64,000 nucleotides of DNA from Branchiostoma floridae (Eukaryota > Chordata > Leptocardii > Amphioxiformes > Branchiostomatidae): positions 2,083,727 through 2,147,726 of the forward strand of contig NC_049980.1 in the NCBI RefSeq assembly GCF_000003815.2. Reading direction: 5' to 3'. The notes under the pieces are model-generated. The model was not told where the DNA came from, did not search any database, and saw only the letters and a program-made list of their open reading frames with translations. Shown in pieces: positions 1 to 11,419 of this stretch. Each line of letters opens with the position of its first letter. Positions within the stretch are counted from its first letter, which is position 1. The translations under genes and the position numbers were made by a program.

Positions 1-515
1 CATACCTGTCCCTGTACAGACCTGTCCCTGTACATACCTGTCTCTGTACATACCTGTCCCTGTACATACCTGCCACTGTACATACCTGTTTTTGTACATA
101 CCTGTCTCTATACATCCCTGTACATACCTGTCCCTGTACATACATGTACACACCTGTCCCTGTACATACCTGTCGCAGCACATACCTGTCCCTGTACATA
201 CCTGTCGCTGTACATACCTTTCCCTGTACATACATGTTCCTGTACATACCTGTCCCTGTACATACCTGTCCCTGTACATCCCCGTCTCTGTACATACCTG
301 TCCCTGTACATACCTGTCCCTATACATACCTGTCCCTGTACATGTACATACCTGTCACTGTACATACCTGTCCCTGTTCTTACCTACCTACTAGTATCTG
401 CCCCTGTACATACCTGTCCTTCACATACCTGTCCCTGTACATCCCTGTACGTACCTGTCCCTGTACATACCTGTCCCTGTACATACATGTCCTTGTCCTT
501 ACCTACCTACTACAT
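1..515. repeat. 16-bp minisatellite
   Basis: Roughly 30 tandem copies of a unit close to TACATACCTGTCCCTG, with small deletions and point changes. Both strands stay open for about 100 codons because 16 bp cycles through all frames, but the peptides are only repeats of a few residues, so I do not call a gene. The array starts before the window edge. Confidence 0.9.
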
Positions 516-1322
516 GTACCATGTTTTGTCACTCCAATTTTTGTTACTTCATGGTGTTTATTTTGAAAATCTTTATAGATATCTTTGTTTTTTCTCGCCC
601 TATCACTTTATTTTTGCAGTCTGCAGTGAATGTCATACAAAATATTTACTTGCTATGGTCTAACGGCAGGTCAGAAAACTCAACTATGAAAAGAGTAACA
701 ACTTCCGTAGAACGCCTGACAATGTCAATATACAACACAAACACGTGGCTGGCCAATAAAAATCTCAACACTTGGCATATCTTACATATTTCTCAGTGTT
801 GATAATAAATAACGAACAACTCGTGATCGAGGAAGAAAATTAGACCACTTATCCATAAGTACCTCCAAGTTTCCGCGGGAAAGAAGGGAATGTTTTCATG
901 AAAAATAGAAAAAGGACTCATTTGAACGGAAACAGGAGTCATCTTACTAAGTCCGATACTTTCACTTTTCTGACAGGAACTCATACTTGGTGAACTGCCA
1001 ACAGATTGCGGGCATGACTAATGATTTCTCCATGCCTGCGACCCGTAGCTCGAGACTCTGGGAAGTTCCCTCTGATACATACCAAGGAGGTTAAAAAGAC
1101 AAACCTCCTGGTACATACATATGCGATGATACGGAAGTAGAGATGAAATATTTCTGGAAGACTCTATGGATCACAGACCGCATCTCAAATACGAACGTTC
1201 ACGAGTCAAGAAAACATCGGGCCGTACGAAGACCTCCTAATCACAGAAAAGAAAACTGAAGACAGTACGGTATCACGGTAATGTGGGGAACCGTCTAGGG
1301 AGGAAGAAAGAGAGGTAACTGT
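516..1322. other. Intergenic stretch, no gene seen
   Basis: No exon-like open frame with homology or splice signals is visible. A short inverted pair, CCAAGGAGGTT near 1082 and AACCTCC near 1102, belongs to a small hairpin family that recurs at 21590-21636 and 50846-50873. Confidence 0.5.
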
Positions 1323-1427
1323 AGGCAACTGAAAAGATGGGAGGATAACATTAGAGAATGCACAGGCATGACACTAAGTGAAACATTAAGAAAAATCAGA
1401 AAACCAAGACGTCTGGAAAAAAACTAG
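1323..1427 (+). pseudogene. Relic of a LINE ORF2 C-terminus
   Basis: The frame reads RQLKRWEDNIRECTGM and onward to a stop at 1425-1427. It resembles the tail of non-LTR retrotransposon polyproteins, where a K/R-R-W-x-D-N-I-x-E-x-T-G block is common. Neighbouring frames continue the resemblance after shifts, so this is a decayed fragment. The family assignment is from memory of such proteins, not a search. Confidence 0.5.
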
Positions 1428-1929
1428 TCGATAAAACTTCGGTGGTGTCCCAGCAGTCAAATATTTAGACTAATGGATGAATGACGTTGTCGACTGAAAA
1501 ACGTATCATATATGGTACAAAACACTGAATTGTACATGATTCAAACGAACGGAAGAATGGAAGGTTTGGAGCACTCTAAGATGTGGGACGGGAAAGGGGA
1601 AGACCAAATCTAACATAATCGTCTAATGAACCAGGAAACACGTTTCTCCTCACGTGGTTCGTCCCAAATATTTGCTTATTGATATCATATCCATCAAAGA
1701 CAAGTAGCTTCCTTCTTAGATGACGTTAGCAGGTTGTAGAGGTTCAAACGAATTGTTACATAGATTGACGTCATGAAGGAAAACACACAGACCAGGTTTC
1801 CGCATTTTATAACAAATCTCAATCTTGTGTTGTTACAGTCTTAATTGTTTTACGACTCTGAGTCGTGGGTCATTCATCAGGTGTATACTTCACAGGCCAG
1901 GAAATTAGACGGCACTTACGGTTGCAGTT

Positions 1930-2632
1930 CGAGGGGTGATCAATAAGTTCTCGGTCCCACCCAGAAATAATAAGCACAACTCAGGTTTGGAAGCATAAAG
2001 TATAAAGTCTAGGAATGTGTACCAAAATTCAAATCAGTGTGATCATTACTTTGCAGGCGACACCGAATAACGATAAGTAAGAGAGAAGGAAATAAAACAT
2101 GGACAATTGAGCTGCGGCCAAAGGTATACGAGTCAACTTGCGCTGCTTGANNNNNNNNNNNNNNNNNNNNNNNNNNNNNNNNNNNNNNNNNNNNNNNNNN
2201 NNNNNNNNNNNNNNNNNNNNNNNNNNNNNNNNNNNNNNNNNNNNNNNNNNNNNNNNNNNNNNNNNNNNNNNNNNNNNNNNNNNNNNNNNNNNNNNNNNNN
2301 NNNNNNNNNNNNNNNNNNNNNNNNNNNNNNNNNNNNNNNNNNNNNNNNNNNNNNNNNNNNNNNNNNNNNNNNNNNNNNNNNNNNNNNNNNNNNNNNNNNN
2401 NNNNNNNNNNNNNNNNNNNNNNNNNNNNNNNNNNNNNNNGGGGGCGTACCAGAGGCGCGGCAGACGGCAGAGCAGCGCCTCTCATAAGGCTAGGTATCTC
2501 GAGTTTATGACTGCAATGATTTGAAATTAAGAGGATATTGATGAAAGGATTCATACAACGAAGTTCGTGCTGGAAATTTGAGTTGTGATTATTATTTTTG
2601 GGTGAGTCCGAGAACTTATTGATCTCCCCTCG
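1930..2632. mobile_element. Mariner-like inverted-repeat element spanning a gap
   Basis: The left end (1930 onward, CGAGGGGTGATCAATAAGTT) and the right end (reverse complement of 2570-2632) match over about 60 bp with a few differences. The bases between the ends include the assembly gap 2151-2439. Terminal CGAGGGG...TCAATAAGTTC is typical of Tc1/mariner-type elements. The right flank is TA and the left flank TT, so the TA target duplication is at best degenerate. No transposase reading frame is visible in the sequenced part. Confidence 0.65.
2151..2439. other. Assembly gap (289 N)
   Basis: A run of N inside the mariner-like element. Reading frames drawn across it are artefacts. Confidence 0.99.
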
Positions 2633-2639
2633 TACACAA

Positions 2640-3460
2640 GGATTAGGCGTGGGAATATACGACGAACAAATATATACACCTATAGATATAAGTATATGGC
2701 GCCTTCCATCCATATCAGTACAGAAAGCACTGGGCAAGTTCATGTCACAATGAACCAGCATGGAAACCTCTGTGGACTCCTCATTCACTACCAAAAATGT
2801 CTTTTCGTATTTTAAAAGAAGAAAACTTTCTGTGTAAAGAAAAATCATTTGTCTACAAGTCAATTTATTTGATAAGTAATGTTTTCTTCAGCTTTTTTTA
2901 AAAGTAAGATCACTCTTCTTGAAGGAAAAAATACTCTAACGCAACAAGAAAAATAATCTTGCTGTACATGCGACACTTAAATTAAGAAATTAAGAAAGTA
3001 TTCATTGTTGTGATAATTTTCATGAGAATTTTCAATTTATTTTTCTTATTTGTTCTTGAAATTCTTGTTAAAGAAAATTTGTCCATAAATCATGAAAAAA
3101 AAAAAACAAGAAAAACTAGAATGAATATTATTGGTAGTGTGCAAAAAGAAGAGTAAGTCCGTACCTCTGATAACGTGTGAAAGAGATCCTAGAGTATGAT
3201 GCTGGCTACATAGATAGATACGGATTCTTTTGAGCGTTGGTGGTAAAGTTACGTTTTAAAACGAAGGTGCGCGCTTTTTACGGATACCTTGCAGAAAAAC
3301 ACACAAATTACCCCCAGAAAAACGTAAACACTACCGAATACGATCAAAACAAACCCGATTGCTACATCTGCTTGAAGATACATCTGTGAAGGCGACGCAC
3401 CTCCAAATCTCGTTGGCTCCCGTCTGTCCAGGGATCTGTCCGCGAGAGGCCACGAGACTT
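2640..3460. other. Intergenic, AT-rich, no gene seen
   Basis: AT-rich with poly-A/T tracts between about 2880 and 3120, then rising GC toward the CIMIP2C promoter from about 3380. No exon recognised. Confidence 0.5.
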
Positions 3461-3466
3461 CGGCCC

Positions 3467-3479
3467 GTTGCTAGGGAAC
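3467..3479 (+). promoter_or_regulatory. Candidate RFX X-box of CIMIP2C
   Basis: GTTGCTAGGGAAC is an imperfect inverted repeat (GTTGCT, then GTTCCC on the other strand, 1-bp spacer). It resembles the X-box bound by RFX factors upstream of ciliary genes. It lies about 325 bp before the CIMIP2C start codon and just before a possible non-coding first exon. The match is seen; RFX function is inferred. Confidence 0.4.
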
Positions 3480-3803
3480 AAGACGCTACCTCTGGATGAC
3501 CGCAGTATCAGCTGTAGTATATCCCTCCGCCATCGTAAGTAAACTTAACAAAACAACAAACATTTGTAACTACACCCAACACATTGCGACAATATTATCT
3601 GAAACGTATCTCTTACGTTTTTTCATACTTGTTTGTAAGAAATCTGGTTCGATATCCTGGAAGAATACCGTCTTGATTTGGTACTATTTTCTGTCCGGCG
3701 GACCTCAACAAAGCGCAAAGTGGCCACGTCCTAGGTTTCTGAGGAGTGATCAAGTAACAGGTGACAAGAAGTTTGCAAGATTTGGACAGGTGTGAAGGAA
3801 AGT

Positions 3804-6800
3804 ATGGCGTCTCGGAGTGCAGGAACGCTCATAACCACGCACAATGCCACGTACACTCCGCCGGCACTCATGCCCGGGTAAGTAGCGCTTTCTATATTCG
3901 AAATGTCCAACAAATCTACTTGGAGGTCACTCCACACTAAGAGTAAGACTCAACTCAAGACAGCTTCGCTATGCTTGCCGAACTTGAATGTAGTTGTAGG
4001 ACCAGTTTGATACGAGAATTATCTGGTGAATAATTTTTTCACAGAACTGTAATAGTTGCAAGATGTTGTAAATATGACATGTAATATTGACACGGAACAT
4101 GCCACTGAATAAGATTAAGTGACACCACAGAAAGTTTACAAAAGGATGACCGAATTGAGCTATCAATTGTTTACTTTGTTTACCTTACAACAAAGCCTTA
4201 GAACAAAGGTACCAGAGTAGGAGGAAGCCTGTAAACATAACGTGTTGAGAATGTGTGACTAGGGAAACCATAATGATGGCATTGACACCATTGCAACACC
4301 TTCTCTTTGTGATGTTCATAAGTGCACCGCCTTGAACTGGACATCTTATGTTGCAGATGTTTTAATATGAGCAGTTTATCTAGTACCTTTTGCACAACAG
4401 TAGTCCACCTTTACCCACAGGGTAACCTATATCCATTGCTACCTTAAAGAGCAAGTCACATTTTCAAATATCGGCGTAACCTATATCATCATTATATCAA
4501 ACTGCAATATTTTCATAGTACATGTATTGCTGTGTGAAATCACCATCCGTTGATACAGTTTATAAAAACAGTGGATATATGTTACCCTGCACATAAAGGT
4601 GAACTAGCGTTACCTCCCCAAAACACCTTTGCCAATCCATAGTCCCCAACAACCAACTGCTATACCTTTCACTTTACTCTAGACTAGCACACCCTAACTA
4701 CGTTACATCTCTTAGCACCTTTTTATAAATCTAGAATATGTCTGATACACTTCATGAGTGACAAGTTCAGCAACATAGCTGAAAAGTTGTCCATCTGAAG
4801 GCACTATATCTATTTTTTGTATTTATTTATTTATTTCAGGCTCTCACTGGCCCATATGACACAAGGACAAACATGAAAAACATAGAATATGTACATTGTC
4901 AACATTTTTAAATATCCTGGAAATATTATGGCTATGTGCATAGGCGCCGCCAGAGATTGGTGAAAAATGAATTGTGGTAAAATGAATCGGACCTAAGCAG
5001 GGACTGTAAAATGGTATTGGTTGAATTGAAAAGCCTATGTACAAATGAATGGCACTATTTACGCCATCTGGTGTCGAAGGTATCAGTATGGTTGAACACA
5101 AACATTTCACTAGTGCTGCTGGATCTAGGCAAATTCATTTATTATACGGAAACAATTGTTGTAAGCAATGCGGCATTTCGACAGAACACTCGAACGAAAT
5201 GAATTCCATAACTGCGCACCAAAGAGTTGGGAGCAATGAGATGTGAACAGTGTTTTCTTAATAGTAGGTGAACAATGACAAAATTTTCGAATTATAGTAT
5301 TTGCACGACAATACAGACTCCTTAGCTGGGCGAGAATACAGTCATCATCACTCAGTCTGTCATTAATAACAATTCCAAGATATACAAATGATGTCACAAA
5401 TCTCAAACACTCTCCATACAGTTTGATCGACGGGAGCGGATGTAGAAGTGGCAAACTAGCACTCGGAAAGTACATGCAGCATGTCTTCTTTATATTGAAT
5501 AACAAATCATTTTCTAAACCAAAGTCCTCACAAGTACTTACAAGTTTTTGCAGAGACTTAAGGCTTAGGACATAACAAACACATGTCGTCAGCGTAAAAA
5601 AGATGGTTCACAAGAAAGCCTCCTATATAGCAACCTACTTTAGTACTGCTGAGTCTTGAACTTAAGTCATCAATATATACATTGAATAATAGTGGGGATA
5701 GCAGACTCCCTTGCCTTACACCATTTGATACATAAAAGCAGGGAGACAAAACATTGTTCCATCTAATACCCATTGTTTGGTTCTGGTGCCAGTAAACCAG
5801 AAACCTCACCAAATACAAATCTTCACATGTGTAATGATTTTTAACCTTCAGAGCTCGTATTGGACTCATTAGCCACAGCAGGACTCCCCAATCCTGACGA
5901 GACAACGTGATGTCATTGGTCATCGTCAATGCCGACGGACGAACAAGACATTCCAATCAAATTTGCACAATTTTCCTGCCTTTACGTATCTTCTGAACTG
6001 TGGGACAAAAGTCCTCTGACAGGTATCTTGCTACATTCTAGGTACAAGGGCCATTGTCCCACCATCATGTTCCGGTACGGAGACACCTATGGCAACACTA
6101 CCAAGAAGTGGTTCCAAGACTTCCGCTCTGTCACCCTGAACAACAGCCAGACACAGTACTCCAATGGTAAACACCACAACCACAACGTTGTATCATAACT
6201 TACATAAAGAATACAACGTGGTGTATTCTGTATCACCCGAGGTACTAGCCCGACCGCGGGAAGGATTGCCCGAAGGCCGGAGGGTGATCCAACCCGCGGG
6301 AGGGCTGAGACCGAGAGTGATGCGGAATACACCGTGTTATATTTTTTTAATGTCATACCTACCTGAGAAAACCCATGTTTTGATGCAAAATGCGCCAGAA
6401 GTTGAACAAATTTGGTGCCCTCAAACAAAACGAGTTAGAACAGTAATGCTCCAACGTCCGAATCAGGTATTCGAATTTTCGACGGCGCCGCACTCATCCC
6501 GCTCGAAATAGTTAGATTTATTCGAATGGAGCCCGTGTGACACAACTTAGACTTAGAGCCCGTCTGATACGGGAAGGTATCACCCGGTCCGGAACACCCG
6601 TATCGAACGTTTTCGCATCACAGGTATGACATAACTTTGGATATTGTCTGGTTGTCAGGTTTCCTAGCTGGTTGGTAGAGCTACATCAAACCTGTAAAAG
6701 TGACCACCTTTTCATAAGACCACATCATTGAATGACTGTCCAACCCAGACAAGTTACCACCTGTTAATAAGGACCACCTGGTCAATGTGACCACTTTTTG

Positions 6801-9800
6801 CTAATCTTTTGGACAATTTTTACTATAAACACAAGCATTCAGAGTCCTCTGTATAGTGACCATGTAGATCATTCTGTCTATTCCCTGATTGGTCTTCTGG
6901 GGTAGCTTTGACTGTATTTTGATTGGACGTACTTTGTGAGAAAAAAAAATTTTGGCTTGACTGTGTATGTGATCATTTAGAGTTGACTCCATAGTCTCCA
7001 CAGGCGTCCCTTTTGGCTTGGTTAGTGGTAAGCAAGCCAAAAGCTAAAGGGTGAGTCAGCAGTAACTATGGAGGATGGTACCTAGGCTACACTATACAAG
7101 GGCTAGACCGATAAAAACTGGACTTCTACAGAAAATCAACTTAATGTCCTTAAATCTTGCCCCCGACACAGGTGGTTCGTTCCCGACATCCCTGTCCAAT
7201 GACCCTGCCCTGGTGTTGGGGAACCGTTCCCGTACTCGGGACCGCTGGCTGGCCGCGCCGCGCGTCCGTTTGTACAACGTGCATCACGATGGCAAGGAGT
7301 GGTACAACAAGTTTGACAAGGTATGAGCACATGAGTATCATTCAATTACCGCGTAAATGCAGCATTGTTTGCATCAGTGGTCAGTCTTTGACACACGGTT
7401 GTAGCCAGCACCCGTCCTTCCGTCCAACGGAATTTTGCAGCTGGGGACGGAAAAATTTTTTGCCCATTCCGTCCTCTGTGAGCAAAATTTAACCCTTAAA
7501 ATGCAGGAAATAGCGTTTCAGAGGGTCTAGGTTTCAAAATTTTCCTTGGGAGCAATTGCCTCCGGACCCCCTAGGAACGCTGCACCAAAGCCATTCAAAA
7601 TGGAGGGGACGGAAAATGATTTCTGGCTGGCTACAACCCTGCTTTGACATATTTGTTTTTGACTTGAAGGAATTCTTTGTTAACAGGTGTCGCAGGAACA
7701 CCGTGAATACTACAAGGACAAAACAGGAACCTCCAAGCGAGTGACTTACTTCCATCTCCCTACAAAGGCAGAGGACAGCTTCCGTAAACTCCCGCCCATG
7801 TAAGCATGTCCGCAGTTGTGATTAGTGCTCTTTGAACTTGCACTGTTCTTTTTATTTAGACTTGGTTTCTTATTTGCTTTGTTACACTATTTTTTGTCAC
7901 TTCTGACCACCCTGTCATGTAAAGTCATCTGAGCTGAAGCCTACAGTTGGTAATTTTGTAGATTATTTTGGATCCTTTACTGAACTGAAGAATAGTGTTG
8001 TAGTGGTATATTAATTACTTTTTAAGCAGAGTTTTGCCTCCGGCTTGATCTGGATGTCTTGTCAGACATTTTTTTATGTTGTTGGCTAATTTTTTGTATT
8101 ATTCTTTTTTTCTATACTGCTACTGTTAGTCAGTACATACTACAAAAAAAAAAGGAAAAACTGACAAAAACAATAAGCCAGTAAACCTTTTTTTAAGCCC
8201 AAGCCTTAACCTCTGCTTGTAGAATATCCTTATGAATATCAAGGAATAAGGCAAGGAACAAAGATGACCAAAGATGACAATGACCTGTCAAGTTTAGTGA
8301 AACTCACATCCCTTTCCTTTACTTCAGGGTTTTTCTTGCTCATGAACTGTATGATACACGCCTGGTGTACTCTTCTGGTGTATTTTTTTGCTAACGCTAG
8401 TTCACATTTGTTTGAGGGGTAACCTATATCTGTTGCTTTTAAATATAGGATATTTATTAATACAAAACAAGTTGGCGGACGGCTGTTTGCTATATTTTTT
8501 ATATATTTATATTTTACGACTTGAATCAATATCCCTGGATACCCTGTTTAAGAAATAAAGGATATAGGTTACCCATCGGATAAAGGTTACCTAGCATTAC
8601 ATATTTCTTTCTAACATTAAACTTAAAATGCACTTAGTCTGTTCTCAATGAAATGTGCAAATTACCAATTCTTAGGTTCTGAAATAGATCAGTTCATTTT
8701 TCAGGCACATCTACATTACTTTTTGTGAAAATATTTCCATGATTATCAAAAAATGACACCGTATGACAAGAAGTTTGGCACCATACTTAGTCATTACGTC
8801 TTTTCGAAGACAGGTGTAACTAATCTGTTGAATATGAAAAGTGCTCTGGAAAAACGAAAAAGAGCAATGATGGTATGGGCCTGCAAGTTGGTTCATATCA
8901 TGACTCATAAAGGCTGGCGACAGCACTCTGCACATATCAGTGAGAATGACTCAGTGAGAATTATCTAACATGATCTTGGCTACTATTGGTTGGTGTGATC
9001 TCAATAACCACTGTGTGGTGTGTATTTTCTCACGGTGTGTGTTTGGTCTCCCAAGTGGCATGGGGTCTCGTCCCGAGTCACGCACTTTCTCCCCGAACAA
9101 CTCAGTATCCTGGTAACTGGTTCCCATGGTAACACAGGTAAGGTTGTTCCCATACAGCCCGCTCATCATCATCATCATCCTGCTGCAGCAATCTGACCAA
9201 TCAGTGCATGGCTTATGTAGCTTTATGTTCCAATCATCATCATCATCCTGTAGCAATCTGACCAATCAGTGCATGGCTTATGTAGCTTTATGTTCCAATC
9301 ATCATCATCACCTTGCAGCAATCTGACCAATCAGTGCATGGCTTATGTAGCTTTATGTTCCAATCATCCTCATCATCATCCTGTAGCAATCTGACCAATC
9401 AGTGCATGGCTTATGTAGCTTTATGTTCCAATCATCATCATCACCTTGCAGCAATCTGACCAATCAGTGCATGGCTTATGTAGCTTTATGTTCCAATCAT
9501 CCTCATCATCATCCTGTAGCAATCTGACCAATCAGTGCATGGCTTATGTAGCTTTATGTTCCAATCATCATCATCACCTTGCAGCAATCTGACCAATCAG
9601 TGCATGGCTTATGTAGCTTTATGTTCCAATCATCCTCATCATCATCCTGTAGCAATCTGACCAATCAGTGCATGGCTTATGTAGCTTTATGTTCCAATCA
9701 TCATCATCATCCTGCAGCAATCTGACCAATCAGTGCATGGCTTATGTAGCTTACAGTTTAGGATCCGATCATGGCTTTGAAAACAGGGTACATGAATCCC

Positions 9801-11419
9801 TTAATTGCATTTGATTTTTTCAGGGTACGCATGAATCCTGAGGTAGATGCAGACTTCTCAATAGTTGTGAACAAAAAAAAAAGAACTGTGTCGTCAAATA
9901 CAAATGTACATATTCATACATTATAAACTACATGTATGTAATATATATATCTGGAATTATACCTGTTAAAACTGTACTAAAGCCAGTAAAGGATTGTGAA
10001 AAAAACATTTAGTAAAAAGTTTTTTTTCAGCACATTGTTGTCAGCAACTGCAGAGAAGTCTGGAGACAGTTGTAGTTTAATTAGATTTACATGTACTAGC
10101 CTAGCCTGGTATCCAGCTGTATTATAGCTCCCAAGTATCTTCTGTCCTCTCTGCAATATCAGTCTAGTATTAGCTTGATTATGCCTAAATGCATCCATCT
10201 TTATTCATCATAAACCCATCTATGCCTCAGAATTATTTCCTCATAATCCCATTTGCTGTTGTGATTCATGCTGGATGACACAATACACAGTACAGCAGAA
10301 GCTGTTTAATTGCACACCCCATTTGCAAGCATATTTCGTGCAATTATCCGGGTAGGGCAATAATGCGAAGTTGTCCAGCTGGACTAGGCTGGTTGGAGAT
10401 TTTGGTATTCCGTGCAATTAACAGAAATATATGTGCCTTAATCTGTTGTGCAATTAACTGGCTTCTACTGTAACTGCAACCCTAAAATAATTAGACTACC
10501 AAGGGATGGATTAATCCCTAGCATGCTTCACACCACAATCATCCATCCCTCATGACAACTGTGCATTGCGCACTGCAAACTCTTTAATTGGAACTTTCTG
10601 TGCTATGACCGGCGCAAAGTAAAAAGTTTCAAGAAAGAAAGACTCAATAAAGTTTATTACCAGAAACTATTGAGGCAGGTGATTGATTATAGCAGTGCAA
10701 AACATGCTGTTTGTGGATTCATCCATCCAATGTGACAATTATAGCAGACTACAAGTTACAGAAGAAGGGCTATCACACATAGATTTGAGAGACCAATTAA
10801 ACTTGCAATAGAAGATATGACAAGTACCAGTAAGGAGAAGGGCTTGCTTTAGGTTTATCTTAGCAAAAGTCTTACAATCATCCAGTGAAACAATGCTTGT
10901 AATACTCCTTGGGAAAATAAAAGGCAGATTTGTAGTACAACATCCTTGCTTGGTGAGATGGTGAAGACAAAAATGTGACCAGATTTTGCTATTTTTTGGC
11001 CCCTTGCATGTTAACTTTGTTATACGTTTTCAAAGTTGTAAGTTCTAGTGCAATGGTAATATCAAGTTGAGAAGCTGACTGGGGCAATATCCATTTTATG
11101 AAGTTGAGAAGAAAAAAGATAATGTTAAAGTTTCATACAATCCAGGATCTACCAAATGATACAGCTCAGGATACCACCAAACATTAGAGTAATGGGAATG
11201 AGAATATTTAGGGCAATGTGTAGAAAAAAAGGAAAAGAACCTAATTTTCATTTTGAATTTTACAGCTTCTACACGACAGGCGGGACCCGTACTACGGACA
11301 TTGACCTACCAGCGATAAAAACGGTGGGGTCTCGCAAGATGGCAGAGCTTGACCGCTTCGCTGATAAATCCTCGGTCAGGGATCGCGCCATGAGAGATGT
11401 ATTCTTCGAGCGTAGATAG
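3804..11419 (+). CDS. CIMIP2C: Ciliary microtubule inner protein 2C (FAM166C family), 5 coding exons
   Basis: Coding exons 3804-3877, 6042-6166, 7172-7320, 7687-7799 and 11266-11419 join in phase to 204 aa. Family members line the lumen of ciliary and sperm doublet microtubules. The N-terminus [17 protein letters not shown], the [20 protein letters not shown] block (about residues 23-42), [10 protein letters not shown] (about 83-92) and the [11 protein letters not shown] motif (about 120-130) match vertebrate C2orf70/FAM166C, which is also about 200 aa. The start is the ATG that opens this conserved N-terminus. A possible 5'UTR exon ends at 3534 (donor GTAAGT) and joins at 3790. Intron 4 (7800-11265) carries an hAT-like MITE nearby, other MITEs and a higher-order minisatellite. 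The gene is convergent with CIB1. Identity is confident. Confidence 0.93.
4405..4613. mobile_element. MITE, family ending in TAACGCTAGTTCACC
   Basis: Starts near GGGTAACCTATATCC and ends with AAAGGTGAACTAGCGTTA. The same ends occur at 8392-8599 and 50895-51100, with decayed copies near 19808-20010 and 59275-59400. It has no coding capacity and lies in CIMIP2C intron 1. Confidence 0.55.
5125..5956 (-). pseudogene. CR1-like LINE reverse transcriptase fragment
   Basis: On the minus strand one frame (5956 to 5558) reads [20 protein letters not shown] followed by a [10 protein letters not shown] block. These are the central reverse transcriptase motifs of non-LTR retrotransposons, with the catalytic Y-A-D-D. 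A second frame (5505 to 5125) continues the C-terminal half, so a frameshift of about 50 bp separates them. The fragment is 5' truncated, broken, and sits in intron 1 of CIMIP2C. It is not functional. Confidence 0.85.
6214..6338. mobile_element. Palindromic MITE in CIMIP2C intron 2
   Basis: An imperfect inverted repeat. ACGTGGTGTATTCTGTATCAC on the left pairs with GTGATGCGGAATACACCGTG on the right, with CCGCGGGA/TCCCGCGG toward the centre. No coding capacity. Confidence 0.6.
7386..7638. mobile_element. hAT-like MITE with 8-bp target duplication
   Basis: Ends are near-inverted: a left end of CACGGTTGTAGCCAGC (first bases mutated from CAGGG) and a right end of GCTGGCTACAACCCTG. The flanks are CTTTGACA on both sides, an exact 8-bp duplication as hAT transposases make. 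A second copy lies at 35157-35472. It sits in CIMIP2C intron 3. Confidence 0.75.
8392..8599. mobile_element. MITE, TAACGCTAGTTCAC family
   Basis: Left end TAACGCTAGTTCAC, then GGGGTAACCTATATC. Right end GATATAGGTTACCC, then AAGGTTACCTAGCATTA. Same family as the copies at 4405 and 50895. In CIMIP2C intron 4. Confidence 0.6.
9165..9760. repeat. 65-bp minisatellite with dimeric higher-order pattern
   Basis: Nine units of about 65 bp share GCAATCTGACCAATCAGTGC and a following conserved half. They differ in the spacer: one type has CATCATCATCACCTTGCAG, the other CATCCTCATCATCATCCTG. From about 9300 to 9660 the two types strictly alternate, giving a dimer of about 131 bp. Each unit holds a CCAAT pentamer. 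Located in CIMIP2C intron 4. Confidence 0.9.
10293..10470. mobile_element. Tc1/mariner-type MITE with TA duplication
   Basis: Inverted ends CAGCAGAAGCTG.TTAATTGCAC and GTGCAATTAACTGGCTTCTACTG, flanked by TA on both sides. A partial relative lies at 40866-41032. In CIMIP2C intron 4. Confidence 0.65.

Noticed and set aside
92-566. Long open frames of repeated YLSLYIPV-type residues
   Set aside because: Product of a 16-bp minisatellite read in any frame; no start context, splice signal or homology.
2009-2863. A 284-codon minus-strand frame
   Set aside because: Half of it is unknown residues across the assembly gap and the rest reads transposon ends.
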